From JBAVQS01 sp049694275 (GTDB lineage Bacteria > Chloroflexota > Anaerolineae > UBA4142 > SHND01): a stretch of 64,000 nucleotides of DNA. The number at the start of each line of letters is the position of its first letter. Within the stretch, counting starts at the first letter, position 1. Shown piece by piece: positions 8,822 through 16,800 of the stretch. The translations under genes and the position numbers were made by a program. Location of the stretch: contig JBAVQS010000250.1 in the NCBI GenBank assembly GCA_049694275.1, positions 1 through 64,000 of the forward strand, read 5' to 3'. The notes below the pieces were generated by a model. The model was not told the origin of the DNA, made no database searches, and saw only the letters and a program-made list of their open reading frames with translations.

Positions 8822-9898
8822 ATGCTTTCCCGTCGTGAAATGTTACGCCGTGCTGCGTTATTGACGCTGGGTGCGGTTGCCCTCGACGCCTGTGGCAAAC
8901 AGGCCGATACACCGGTGGCGCAAGTAGAACCGACGCGGCTTACGGCTGCGCCCACAGCACCACCCACAGTGACCGCGCCGGCCATCCCGCCGACCGATAC
9001 CCTTGCAACCGTCACATCCACGCACGCCCCGGCGGCTGAACCCGCGGTCACGGTGACTCGCGTGCCCCCCTCGCCAACTCCCGATCAGGCATACCTGGCC
9101 GTTGTCCGTGGCGCCAATCCCGAAGCGATTACGCGCGCGGCGGTCGATGCGCTGGGCGGCATGGGCCGATTCGTGCATGCCGGCGACGATGTGATCGTCA
9201 AGCCCAACATCTGCATCGCCTCATACGGCCCTGAGTATGGCGCCACCACCAATCCGGCCGTAGTGGCCGCCGTCGTCAAGATGTGCCTCGAAGCGGGCGC
9301 TGCGCGCGTGCGCGTCATCGACCTCCCCTTTTCAGGCACAGCCGCCGAAGCGTACAAGATCAGCGGGATCGCCGCGGCGGTCGAGGCGGCCGGGGGCAAG
9401 ATGGAAATCCCGAACATGGGAAAATACGTCGATACAAAGTTCCCGGCGACCGCGCGGAACATAAAGAACTGGCTGATTTATCAGGATGTCCTCAAAGCGA
9501 ATGCCCTCATCAACCTCCCCATCGCCAAAGTCCATGATGCATCCGGACTGACCCTCGGGATGAAGAACCTGATGGGCATCGTGCGGAATCGCTCCGACAT
9601 GCACCTGTCGCTGCATCAACGGATCGCTGACTTGAGTACAGTGGTCAAGCCGGTGTTGAACATCGTGGATGGCGTGCGCGTGCTGACACAGCACGGCCCC
9701 CAGGGGGGAAACCTGGATTGGGTCTTGAACGCCAACACGGTCATCGCCAGCCACGACATCATCGCCGCGGATGCGTATGCCGCACAACTCTTTTTCAAGA
9801 CCCGGCCGGATAAAGTCGGGTATATCAAGCTCGGCGACGAGATGGGGCTGGGCAAGATGGACCTGACCGGGCTGAATGTGAAAGAAGTATCAGTGTGA
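8822..9898 (+). CDS. Tat-exported DUF362 lipoprotein
   Basis: A 358-residue DUF362-family protein. The N-terminus has a twin-arginine signal (SRREMLRRAALLTLG) ending in a lipobox (LDAC), so it is probably a Tat-exported lipoprotein, followed by a PT-rich linker to about residue 85. The DUF362 core follows (VIVKPNICIASYGPEYGATT, NLPIAKVHDASGLTLGMKNLMG). A gaggt Shine-Dalgarno precedes the ATG. The gene overlaps the polyferredoxin gene by 4 nt, which implies an electron-transfer partnership. The reaction of the family is not established, so none is assigned. Confidence 0.88.
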   Translation: MLSRREMLRRAALLTLGAVALDACGKQADTPVAQVEPTRLTAAPTAPPTVTAPAIPPTDTLATVTSTHAPAAEPAVTVTRVPPSPTPDQAYLAVVRGANPEAITRAAVDALGGMGRFVHAGDDVIVKPNICIASYGPEYGATTNPAVVAAVVKMCLEAGAARVRVIDLPFSGTAAEAYKISGIAAAVEAAGGKMEIPNMGKYVDTKFPATARNIKNWLIYQDVLKANALINLPIAKVHDASGLTLGMKNLMGIVRNRSDMHLSLHQRIADLSTVVKPVLNIVDGVRVLTQHGPQGGNLDWVLNANTVIASHDIIAADAYAAQLFFKTRPDKVGYIKLGDEMGLGKMDLTGLNVKEVSV

Positions 9899-11529
9899 AA
9901 AACGCGACTCTGTGGCGACGGGGGCGACAGGCAGCGCAGGTCGTAAGTGTGATCCTGTTCCTGGGCCTGGCGCTGTTGACATTTCACGGCTCGACCTTGA
10001 TCCTGCCGCTCGATCTCTATTTCCGGCTCGACCCGTTGGCGGCGTTCGGCGCGATGCTGGCGGCGCGGCTCATCATGCCGGGGCTCTTGCTCGCGCTGGG
10101 GATGCTCGCGCTCGGGCTCGTGTTTGGGCGCGCCTGGTGCGGCTGGCTCTGCCCGCTCGGCGCGCTCCTCGATTGGATCACACCCCGCCGGCCGGGAAAA
10201 ATCGAGCCGCACCCCAACTGGCGCGGCATTAAATATATCCTGCTGGCGTTCATCGCCGCCGCCGCGCTGTTTGGCAACCTCTCGCTCATGCTCCTCGACC
10301 CGATCACCCTGCTGAACCGCGCGCTGAGCTCAGCATTCATCCCTGGGCTCAACGTGGTGATTGCCGCCGTCGAGCCGGTACTATACAATCTGCCGCCGCT
10401 GGCCGCCGCGATCGACGGGTTCGAGTCGGGCGTACGTGGCACGGTCCTGCCCGCGCAGCAAACCTACTACCAGCTTGGCTGGGTCATGGCGCTCGTCCTC
10501 GCCAGCCTCATCGCGCTCAACTGGGTAGCGCCCCGGTTCTGGTGTCGTTATCTCTGCCCGCTCGGCGGCTTGTATGGATTGACAGGTAAGCTGGCATTCC
10601 TGCAACCGCAAGCGGTGAGCGAATGCGACCACTGCGCCCAGTGTATGCGCGCCTGCCCGACGAGTGCGATCACGGTAACCAAACAGGGATTCAAGATCGA
10701 CCCGGCTGAATGCGTCCTCTGCCTCGACTGTACGGCCGCCTGCCCGCTCGCGGGGATCGATTTCAAGCTGGCGCTGCCGCGATATCAAAGGAACGCGGCG
10801 ACAAATCTTGCGCCGGGGACCACCGTAGAATCGAATTCTGCGGCTGAAAAAAGCGTGGATGCGCAAAAAAGGGGTGCGGCAACGGCTGACTCGCCCGTCA
10901 TGACGCGGCGACAGGCGCTGACCGGGATGGCGCTGGGGGTGGCAAGCGTTGCAATTCTGCGCACTGCGCCCGCCGCGCGGCGGGATGATCCTTATCTCAT
11001 CCGGCCACCGGGCGCACGCGAAAATGGGCTGCTGGACAAGTGCATCCGGTGTGCGGAATGCGTGCGAACCTGCCCGACCGGCGGGTTACAGCCGAGCCTG
11101 ATGGAATCGGGCATCGAAGGGCTGTGGACGCCGGTGCTAATCCCCCGCCTCGGCTATTGCGACTATTCCTGTAATGCCTGCGGCCAGGTCTGCCCGACTG
11201 GGGCCATTCCTCTGCTGGCGCTGGAAGAAAAACGCAAGCAGATCATCGGCGTAGCTTATATCGACCAGAACCGCTGCATCCCCTGGTCCGCGTACCGCCC
11301 GTGCATCGTCTGTCAAGAGATGTGCCCCGTGCCCGACAAGGCGATCAAGCTTGAACAGGTGGATGTCGAGACGCCGGATGGGCAGACGGCGCACCTGCAG
11401 CGCCCGCTCGTGGTTCACAGCCTGTGTATCGGATGCGGCATCTGCGAATACCAGTGCCCCCTCACCGGGCCGGCCGCGATTCGGGTCTATGCGCCGATGC
11501 AGTATCCGCTGCTGCAAGACCTGGGATAA
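9895..11529 (+). CDS. Fused NapH-like/NapG-like membrane polyferredoxin
   Basis: A 544-residue protein with a GTG start inside the DUF362 stop (GTGA overlap). The first half is a NapH/CcoG-like membrane domain with several helices, two CxxxCP loops (RAWCGWLCPLG; RYLCPLGGLYG) and two 4Fe-4S motifs (CDHCAQCMRACP; CVLCLDCTAACP). Near residue 335 comes an internal twin-arginine-like stretch (MTRRQALTGMALG). The second half then has further 4Fe-4S motifs (CIRCAECVRTCP; CNACGQVCP; CIVCQEMCP; CIGCGICEYQCP). NapH and NapG are normally separate. It likely passes electrons between the membrane and the exported DUF362 protein. Confidence 0.88.
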   Translation: MKNATLWRRGRQAAQVVSVILFLGLALLTFHGSTLILPLDLYFRLDPLAAFGAMLAARLIMPGLLLALGMLALGLVFGRAWCGWLCPLGALLDWITPRRPGKIEPHPNWRGIKYILLAFIAAAALFGNLSLMLLDPITLLNRALSSAFIPGLNVVIAAVEPVLYNLPPLAAAIDGFESGVRGTVLPAQQTYYQLGWVMALVLASLIALNWVAPRFWCRYLCPLGGLYGLTGKLAFLQPQAVSECDHCAQCMRACPTSAITVTKQGFKIDPAECVLCLDCTAACPLAGIDFKLALPRYQRNAATNLAPGTTVESNSAAEKSVDAQKRGAATADSPVMTRRQALTGMALGVASVAILRTAPAARRDDPYLIRPPGARENGLLDKCIRCAECVRTCPTGGLQPSLMESGIEGLWTPVLIPRLGYCDYSCNACGQVCPTGAIPLLALEEKRKQIIGVAYIDQNRCIPWSAYRPCIVCQEMCPVPDKAIKLEQVDVETPDGQTAHLQRPLVVHSLCIGCGICEYQCPLTGPAAIRVYAPMQYPLLQDLG

Positions 11530-11562
11530 ACAGGCGACTACCTGAAGGGACTCGCGCATAGA

Positions 11563-11590
11563 GACGCCCCCGATTCAAATCGGGGGCGTC
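11563..11590. terminator. Bidirectional hairpin between convergent genes
   Basis: A perfect 12-bp stem (gacgcccccgat / atcgggggcgtc) with a tcaa loop lies between the polyferredoxin stop and the cyclase stop; its right arm reaches into the minus-strand TGA. U tracts are absent, but position and strength suit a shared transcript end. Confidence 0.65.
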
Positions 11591-14500
11591 ATGGGCGATA
11601 GAGCCTCTGCGACATCTCGATCAGGGTTCGATGCTCTTGAAAATTCTCCAGGAACGCCTGGCGCCACTCTGGATCGCTGATTCTCTGCGCACGCGCCATC
11701 AACTCGCGATAGCCCGCCTCCACGACGGTACGCCTGGACAACTGCGGTTCCACAGAGGCTCGTTCCGATCTGCCGGAGGTCTCGACAGCATCGACTATAT
11801 CCGCAACCGCCACGTACACCCGCGTCGGCACGTCCATCCCCTCCGTTCCATGCTCGCACAAGTACTCCCACACCTCGACGGCGAGCCGATATGCCTCTTC
11901 CAGTCGCCCTTCCGCCAGCGCACACCGCGCCAGTCCGCTCGCGGCTTCCATCGCCCGGGCGCTCATACCGATGCGATCACATTCTGTGCGCGCCTCGGTC
12001 CAATATCGCGCCGCTCCCGGACAATCTCCCACCTGCTCGTCGACGCTGCCCAGATCCAGGAGGCACACGGCTCTCAACAACCCATCGCCGATGGCCGCCG
12101 CTTCGGCGAGCGCCTGCTCCTCCAAGCGTCGCGCCCCGCGGGGGTCCCCCATCCGCCGGTAAAGGTCGCCCAGATTTAACAAGTCATAGGCTCTCCCGCG
12201 ACGGTCGCCCAGGAACTCGCGGAGCGCCAACGCGCGCTCGAGCGTGGGCCGCGCCAGCTTGTGCAGACCCAGCACATCATACTCGACGCCCAAATTCGCA
12301 ACCGCCTGAGCTTCCTGCGCCCGGTCGCCCACCCGGTGCGCAATCTCGGCCGATTCAGAAAAGCAGTGTATCCCTCGCACCGGGTCCCCGGATTCGGAAT
12401 AATAAAGGGCGACGCGCCCGAGAACAAAAGCGAGCGCCGTCTCATCCCCGGCGGCACGAGCCCGCGTTAATGCCTCCTCTGCCGTCTGCGCGGCCTCAGC
12501 CATTTCCCCCAGCCGCGTGAGCGCCGCCGTTTTCACCCCCAGCGCCCGCGCCTCCACCGCAAGATCCTGTGCCAGCCGCCCAGCCTCGATCGCCGCTTCC
12601 GCAGCCGGCGCCACGGCGTGCGAATCACCCATCGCACGCACGAACATCGCCCGCCGCAAATGCACGAGAGCCCGCCGCGTTAGAGCCTGCCCTGACCCCG
12701 GCGTATCGTCAAAGGTTCCTGCCAGTTCCAGGAGCGCATCGAGGTCTTCCTTTTGCGCCTGTCGTTCCCCCTTCAGGTCCAGCACGGCTTCGCGCCCCAG
12801 CAGCGCCCGCCACCGCCCCTCACGATCATCAGGCGGCAATAGTTCGAGCGCGCTGTCAAAAAAGTGTCGCGCTTCGGCCAGCGCGCTCGCCGCCTGCGCT
12901 CGCTCACCGGCCTGCAAATACCAAACGGCCGCGGTCCCCGTTTCCCCCGCCTGCGCATAGTGCTCGCCAATCAGACCCGCAAATTCATCCAGACGGCCTG
13001 CGCGCTGCGCCTGTTCCACCAACCATTCGGCGGCGGCGCGATTCAACTGCGGTCGCTCCCTTTTCAAGACACTCTCATAAGTCACATCGCGCAGCAGGTT
13101 ATGGTGAAAGCTCCATTCGGTCTCGCCCGTAAATGCAGATTCCGGCTGGCGCTCGATCAGCCCACGTGGCTGGAGCGGACGGATGATCTCGTCTCCGGCC
13201 GGCAGCCCCAGCGCCTTGATCCCGCCGCTCCAAAAATTGCGGCCAAAGATCGAGCCACATTGCAGGGCGCGACGCTCGACCACCCCCAACGACCAGAGGC
13301 GTGTGAGCAAAAGATGCTGCAAGGTCATCGGCAGAGGCGCGGCGTGCAGCCGCTCCGGCGCAAACTGCCACGGCGTTCGCGTCGCATCGACGATACCCCG
13401 ATCAATAAACCAGTTGACCAGCTCTTCTGCAAAATAGGGCACCCCTTCGGCCTGCCGTACGATGAGCTCAATCACATCCGGGGTCACCCCATCGACCTTG
13501 CTCAAGAGTTCGTGCGCCAGTTCACCGGTGGCTTCATCCGAGAGTGGGGCCAGATCAACCTGCACATAGTACGGATGCGACCGCAATACTTCGGGAGGAC
13601 TCCAATCCGGACGTGTGGTGCCCAGCACAAACATCCCATTCAATCCGGCCGCAACCGCTCTTTCCACATTCGCCAACACCACCTCTTCCAAATACTCCCA
13701 TGACGACACATCCGCCCACTGCAAATCCTCGAGCAATAATTCGACCGGCATCTCCTCGCGCGCCCGGCGCAATAACTCGCGACCGACGACGAATGCCCGC
13801 CCTTTCACCTGCTTGGGGTCGTTCCGCATCGCGCCGATAAAAGGGCTGTCGCTAAACGGCAGGCCAACCAAAAGCCCCAGGGCATGCGCGGGCTCCACCT
13901 CACGGGTCCGGGCCAATCGCTGAAAACCCTCTACCCAATCCGCTTCGGCGCGCGCCAGAGGCGCATCTTCCGCAATCTGGAACCGGTCAAAGAACATTCG
14001 CCGGACGAGCGCATAAGGCTGACTCTGATCGCGGGCAAAGGCCCGCGCCTGGAAAACGCGCACCTCCTCTTCTCGCATCTCGGTCCAGTCCCGAAAATCC
14101 TGGAGCAGACGGCTCTTGCCGATCCCGGCCTCGCCGATTAGTTGCGCCCACACGACACACCCGTTTTCATAGGCCTGAGCATATCCCTCTTGCAAACGGG
14201 TGAATTCCTGCTCGCGCCCGACCGTGCGCGTCTGTACGCCCATGACCCCACGTGTCGCGGTCCGAAAGGCGCGCGGCTTGGCCCGCCGCACCAGATAGGT
14301 CTGGATGGGCGTGCTCTTGCCCTTGACGAGAAGTGGAGGACGTGGAGTAACGTCAAACACGCCGCGCACGTGGCGAAAGGTATCGTGGGAAATGAGAATG
14401 CCGCCCGGAGGGGCCGCCGACTGTAACCGCGAAGCCAGGTTCATCGCATCGCCGATTGCCGTGAACTCTTTATGAGAAGCAGAGCCCAACTCGCCGAGGA

Positions 14501-14987
14501 TGACCAGCCCGGTATGCAGCCCGATTCGGACCTGTAGTTGCTGGCGTGTGCCGAGATTAGCCATCGCACCCTGCAGGTCGAGCGCGGCTCGAACTCCATT
14601 TTCAGCGTCGCGTTCGCTGGGGTGCTGCACTCCAAAATAGGCGAGGAGCCCGTCCCCGAGATAGCTATCGACCTGTCCTTCGTGCGCCACGATCAGATCG
14701 GCGGCGCTGGAGAGGAATTTGTCTACGGTCTGCCGCCATTCTTCGGGGTCGAGTTTCTCGGCAAGCGCGGTAGAGCCGACGATGTCGGCAAAGAGGATCG
14801 TAATGAGGCGGCGTTCTTCGCCCGGCGCCGGTACCGGGTTCGGTTGTGCTTGAAGCAAGGCAAGTTGTTGGCGCAGGGCAGCAACCGCCGTATCGACCAT
14901 TGCGTCGCCGAGAACCAAACGCTGCGCCTCAAGCCCCGCGATGGTCGCCTCAAGCTGCTCGATCTGTTTGGGGAGAGGATCGGCCAT
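11589..14987 (-). CDS. Class III nucleotidyl cyclase - STAND ATPase - TPR protein
   Basis: A 1132-residue signalling protein. After a short coiled coil, residues 58-235 form a class III adenylate/guanylate cyclase domain with both metal Asps visible (ILFADIVGST, D68; YLGDGLLAYFG, D112) and GDAMNLASRL. A predicted AAA/STAND ATPase follows (Walker A GEAGIGKS, 285-292; LLLEDLQWAD as Walker B). From about residue 640 the rest is Ala-rich helical TPR repeats. Such proteins are common in Chloroflexota and Actinobacteria as putative regulators. It is monocistronic with its own promoter (15029-15057) and a GGAG Shine-Dalgarno. The product nucleotide and trigger are unknown. Confidence 0.92.
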   Translation of the reverse strand: MADPLPKQIEQLEATIAGLEAQRLVLGDAMVDTAVAALRQQLALLQAQPNPVPAPGEERRLITILFADIVGSTALAEKLDPEEWRQTVDKFLSSAADLIVAHEGQVDSYLGDGLLAYFGVQHPSERDAENGVRAALDLQGAMANLGTRQQLQVRIGLHTGLVILGELGSASHKEFTAIGDAMNLASRLQSAAPPGGILISHDTFRHVRGVFDVTPRPPLLVKGKSTPIQTYLVRRAKPRAFRTATRGVMGVQTRTVGREQEFTRLQEGYAQAYENGCVVWAQLIGEAGIGKSRLLQDFRDWTEMREEEVRVFQARAFARDQSQPYALVRRMFFDRFQIAEDAPLARAEADWVEGFQRLARTREVEPAHALGLLVGLPFSDSPFIGAMRNDPKQVKGRAFVVGRELLRRAREEMPVELLLEDLQWADVSSWEYLEEVVLANVERAVAAGLNGMFVLGTTRPDWSPPEVLRSHPYYVQVDLAPLSDEATGELAHELLSKVDGVTPDVIELIVRQAEGVPYFAEELVNWFIDRGIVDATRTPWQFAPERLHAAPLPMTLQHLLLTRLWSLGVVERRALQCGSIFGRNFWSGGIKALGLPAGDEIIRPLQPRGLIERQPESAFTGETEWSFHHNLLRDVTYESVLKRERPQLNRAAAEWLVEQAQRAGRLDEFAGLIGEHYAQAGETGTAAVWYLQAGERAQAASALAEARHFFDSALELLPPDDREGRWRALLGREAVLDLKGERQAQKEDLDALLELAGTFDDTPGSGQALTRRALVHLRRAMFVRAMGDSHAVAPAAEAAIEAGRLAQDLAVEARALGVKTAALTRLGEMAEAAQTAEEALTRARAAGDETALAFVLGRVALYYSESGDPVRGIHCFSESAEIAHRVGDRAQEAQAVANLGVEYDVLGLHKLARPTLERALALREFLGDRRGRAYDLLNLGDLYRRMGDPRGARRLEEQALAEAAAIGDGLLRAVCLLDLGSVDEQVGDCPGAARYWTEARTECDRIGMSARAMEAASGLARCALAEGRLEEAYRLAVEVWEYLCEHGTEGMDVPTRVYVAVADIVDAVETSGRSERASVEPQLSRRTVVEAGYRELMARAQRISDPEWRQAFLENFQEHRTLIEMSQRLYRP

Positions 14988-15028
14988 GCCCGTTCTCCTG
15001 TCGGGGAAATCCCAGACCCGACACTATT

Positions 15029-15057
15029 ATTCTAAACCGGAGATGGTCACCTGTCAA
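15029..15057 (-). promoter_or_regulatory. Sigma70-type promoter of the cyclase gene
   Basis: On the minus strand TTGACA (15052-15057) and TAGAAT (15029-15034) are 17 nt apart, leaving roughly 35 nt of leader with a GGAG Shine-Dalgarno before the ATG at 14987. This is a near-consensus housekeeping promoter. Confidence 0.7.
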
Positions 15058-15069
15058 TCAATCGCAAAG

Positions 15070-15091
15070 AAAAAAACCGCGCGCTACGCGG
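15070..15091 (-). terminator. Intrinsic terminator of the small-gene operon
   Basis: Read leftward, ccgcg/cgcgg (15091-15087 and 15081-15077) form a short GC stem with a 5-nt loop, followed by a run of seven U. The stem overlaps the TAG stop of the gene at 15084-15461. Confidence 0.6.
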
Positions 15092-15461
15092 CCTGCTCCA
15101 GGACTGCAACCAGGTCATGCTCGAACTGCGTATGCCGGGGGTTGCGCAGCTTGACCCGCCCGCCCGCGCTGATTTGCAGCAGTCGGTACGGCTGGCCGTC
15201 TTTGGCGACGAGCTCGCTCCCTTTGCCCGCATCCGGTTCGCTCAACACGACGACGATCGGACCGCCGCCATCCCCCGGCGCAATGTAATAATCGCCGTTG
15301 AGACTGCTCAGGTCCGCGCCGCAAATATCCCGGGCCACGCTGGGCTCGGCGGTGTGCGAGAATCCCCGGACCCCATCCGGGCGGGGGTACAGGTCACGCA
15401 GCCGCGTAGCGAGCGCGAACCGGAGGTCGCCGATCATCTCTCGAAGGTCTGTGCTAATCAT
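15084..15461 (-). CDS. Uncharacterised small protein (fourth gene of the small-gene operon)
   Basis: A 125-residue protein, not recognised. The N-terminus is helical (DLREMIGDLRFALATRLRDLYP), the middle is Gly/Pro/Asp-rich (YYIAPGDGGGPIVVVLSEPDAG) and the C-terminus is mixed. No signal peptide or membrane segment is visible. The ATG at 15461 is preferred because AGGGG lies 8 nt upstream; an upstream ATG at 15479 overlaps the preceding stop. It is the last gene of a leftward run of four, ending on an intrinsic terminator. Its role is unknown. Confidence 0.6.
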   Translation of the reverse strand: MISTDLREMIGDLRFALATRLRDLYPRPDGVRGFSHTAEPSVARDICGADLSSLNGDYYIAPGDGGGPIVVVLSEPDAGKGSELVAKDGQPYRLLQISAGGRVKLRNPRHTQFEHDLVAVLEQAA

Positions 15462-15471
15462 TGTGTTGCCC

Positions 15472-15741
15472 CTATACATCGAACAGTTGTAAAAGCTGGT
15501 CCTTTAAGGATCGTTCCGGAATCACGACAGTCGATCCGACGGTCTCTTCTGCCCTGCGAATTCCACCGAGCCGGTAGTAAAGCGCCCTCACCCGCGTCTG
15601 ACTTGCGTCGGGCGCCCGTTCAAAGACGGGGCTCACATACGACGGATTATCGTACGAAAACTGCATCAGCGGAACCGGCGCGGCGAGAAAGTGGTACGTG
15701 ACCAAAACCTCGCGCAGAAAGTGGATTCGGTTAATGTTCAT
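15472..15741 (-). CDS. Uncharacterised small protein, paralogue of the gene at 16088-16312
   Basis: An 89-residue protein of no recognised family. Its start (MNINRIHFLREVLVTYHF, then PLMQFSYDN) matches the start of the protein at 16088-16312 (MDIQRVRFLRQYMVTN, then VVMMEFSYDN). Both then continue to a related L/ALYxxxGG patch (ALYYRLGGIRR versus ALYTNWGGSRP), so the two are clear paralogues. AAGGAG precedes the ATG. A FSYDN-containing beta-strand core suggests a small folded domain. Its function is unknown. Confidence 0.65.
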   Translation of the reverse strand: MNINRIHFLREVLVTYHFLAAPVPLMQFSYDNPSYVSPVFERAPDASQTRVRALYYRLGGIRRAEETVGSTVVIPERSLKDQLLQLFDV

Positions 15742-15806
15742 TCGACTCCTTCCCATCGGGCGGTCGTTTGCGGCTTGACCTTGTACGCGAACGCCCGGAG
15801 ATCCTG

Positions 15807-16091
15807 CTACGGGGTTAGACTCTGCATGAGCGCGGCGAGGTCATCCCCGGCAAACCAGCTCCGCATGCGCCCATTGATTTCCCGGCTGGTCTCGAAATGG
15901 CCGAGGACCACGAACCGGTCCGCGCGGGTCAACTCGGTCGCATACAGTTCCCCGGTATCAGCCAGCCACGACACGCGCCACGATGCGCCGTGCATTTTCC
16001 AAAACGTTCCGAAATGGAGCTCGCGACTCGCGACCCGGTCCGGCTCCTTCTTCCAGACTGCATATCCCGGTACAATGGCTAATCCGCTCAT
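15807..16091 (-). CDS. Uncharacterised small protein coupled to the first small gene
   Basis: A 94-residue protein, family not recognised, with no signal or membrane segment. It is rich in aromatic and charged residues (KMHGASWRVSWLADTGELYA, then RFVVLGHFETSREINGRMRSWF), suggesting a compact alpha/beta fold. Its ATG overlaps the stop of the preceding gene as ATGA (16088-16091), so the two are translationally coupled and probably work together. Confidence 0.62.
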   Translation of the reverse strand: MSGLAIVPGYAVWKKEPDRVASRELHFGTFWKMHGASWRVSWLADTGELYATELTRADRFVVLGHFETSREINGRMRSWFAGDDLAALMQSLTP

Positions 16092-16312
16092 GGCATCCTC
16101 ACCGTCGTGCCGCGGCGATACCCATCGGGCCGGCTGCCGCCCCAGTTTGTATAGAGTGCACAAGCTGTTGTCATATCCTGATCTGGCACGCCGAAAAAGC
16201 GGGGGGCGTGCTCGGCGCCGTTGTCATAGGAAAACTCCATCATGACAACCTGCTCGTTCTTGATATTGGTCACCATATACTGGCGCAAAAACCGGACTCG
16301 TTGAATATCCAT
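16088..16312 (-). CDS. Uncharacterised small protein, first gene of the small-gene operon
   Basis: A 74-residue protein with GAGGAGA just upstream of the chosen ATG; the longer frame to 16378 has no better start. It is paralogous to 15472-15741 (shared FLRxxxVT and FSYDN patches). It lies downstream of the cold-shock gene, beyond a hairpin, and overlaps the next gene by 4 nt. No family is recognised. The A-B-A'-C arrangement suggests a duplicated two-gene module. Confidence 0.65.
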   Translation of the reverse strand: MDIQRVRFLRQYMVTNIKNEQVVMMEFSYDNGAEHAPRFFGVPDQDMTTACALYTNWGGSRPDGYRRGTTVRMP

Positions 16313-16329
16313 TCTTGTTCTCCTCACAG

Positions 16330-16357
16330 AATCAGGCAGGAACGACCCTGCCTGATT
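16330..16357 (-). terminator. Hairpin after the cold-shock gene
   Basis: aatcaggcagg and cctgcctgatt form an 11-bp perfect stem with a 6-nt loop, 40-70 nt beyond the cold-shock stop on the minus strand. It lacks a long U tract. It probably attenuates or ends the cold-shock transcript before the small-gene operon. Confidence 0.5.
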
Positions 16358-16399
16358 TCTTACTCGCTTCCAACCCATCCCGCTTTAGCGGAGGGTGAT

Positions 16400-16618
16400 T
16401 TATTGGACCTGGACGACGTGCGTTGCGTTGAGTCCCTTGGGGGTCTGTTCCTCTTCGAATTCAACCGCATCCCCTTCGTTCAAGCTGGGACGGCTACTGC
16501 CTGTATTTTCAAGTGCGGAATAGTGCACGAAAAGGTCCTTGCCCCCTTCACGGGAGATGAATCCAAAGCCCTTTGTTTCGTTAAACCACTTGACCGTACC
16601 TTTAATGCGCTCAGCCAT
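16400..16618 (-). CDS. Cold-shock protein (CspA family)
   Basis: A 72-residue single cold-shock domain that binds single-stranded nucleic acid. RNP1 (KGFGFI) and RNP2 (DLFVHYSAL) are intact, and the length is typical. It starts at an ATG with a nearby purine-rich site. A leader of about 125 nt separates it from a strong promoter at 16750-16777, as is usual for csp genes whose long leader controls stability and translation. Confidence 0.96.
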   Translation of the reverse strand: MAERIKGTVKWFNETKGFGFISREGGKDLFVHYSALENTGSSRPSLNEGDAVEFEEEQTPKGLNATHVVQVQ

Positions 16619-16749
16619 TGTTTTGGCTCCTTGACGAGAAATAATCCGGATTCATGCTTTTCAGAAAAAAGAAAAAGCACCAGAGCACTGCATTTCTTAC
16701 AGAGCCTGGCGCTTTCCAAGTTCAAGAATTTGCTGTTCCGTTCTCTTTA

Positions 16750-16777
16750 ATTATCGCCTATTCCTATTATTTGTCAA
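16750..16777 (-). promoter_or_regulatory. Promoter of the cold-shock gene
   Basis: On the minus strand TTGACA (16772-16777) is followed after 16 nt by GATAAT (16750-16755). The AT-rich surroundings stand out in this GC-rich window. The predicted 5' leader to 16618 is about 125 nt and holds a hairpin-prone purine/pyrimidine stretch. Confidence 0.65.
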
Positions 16778-16800
16778 CTCCATTTTTGAGTCTTTCGTCC

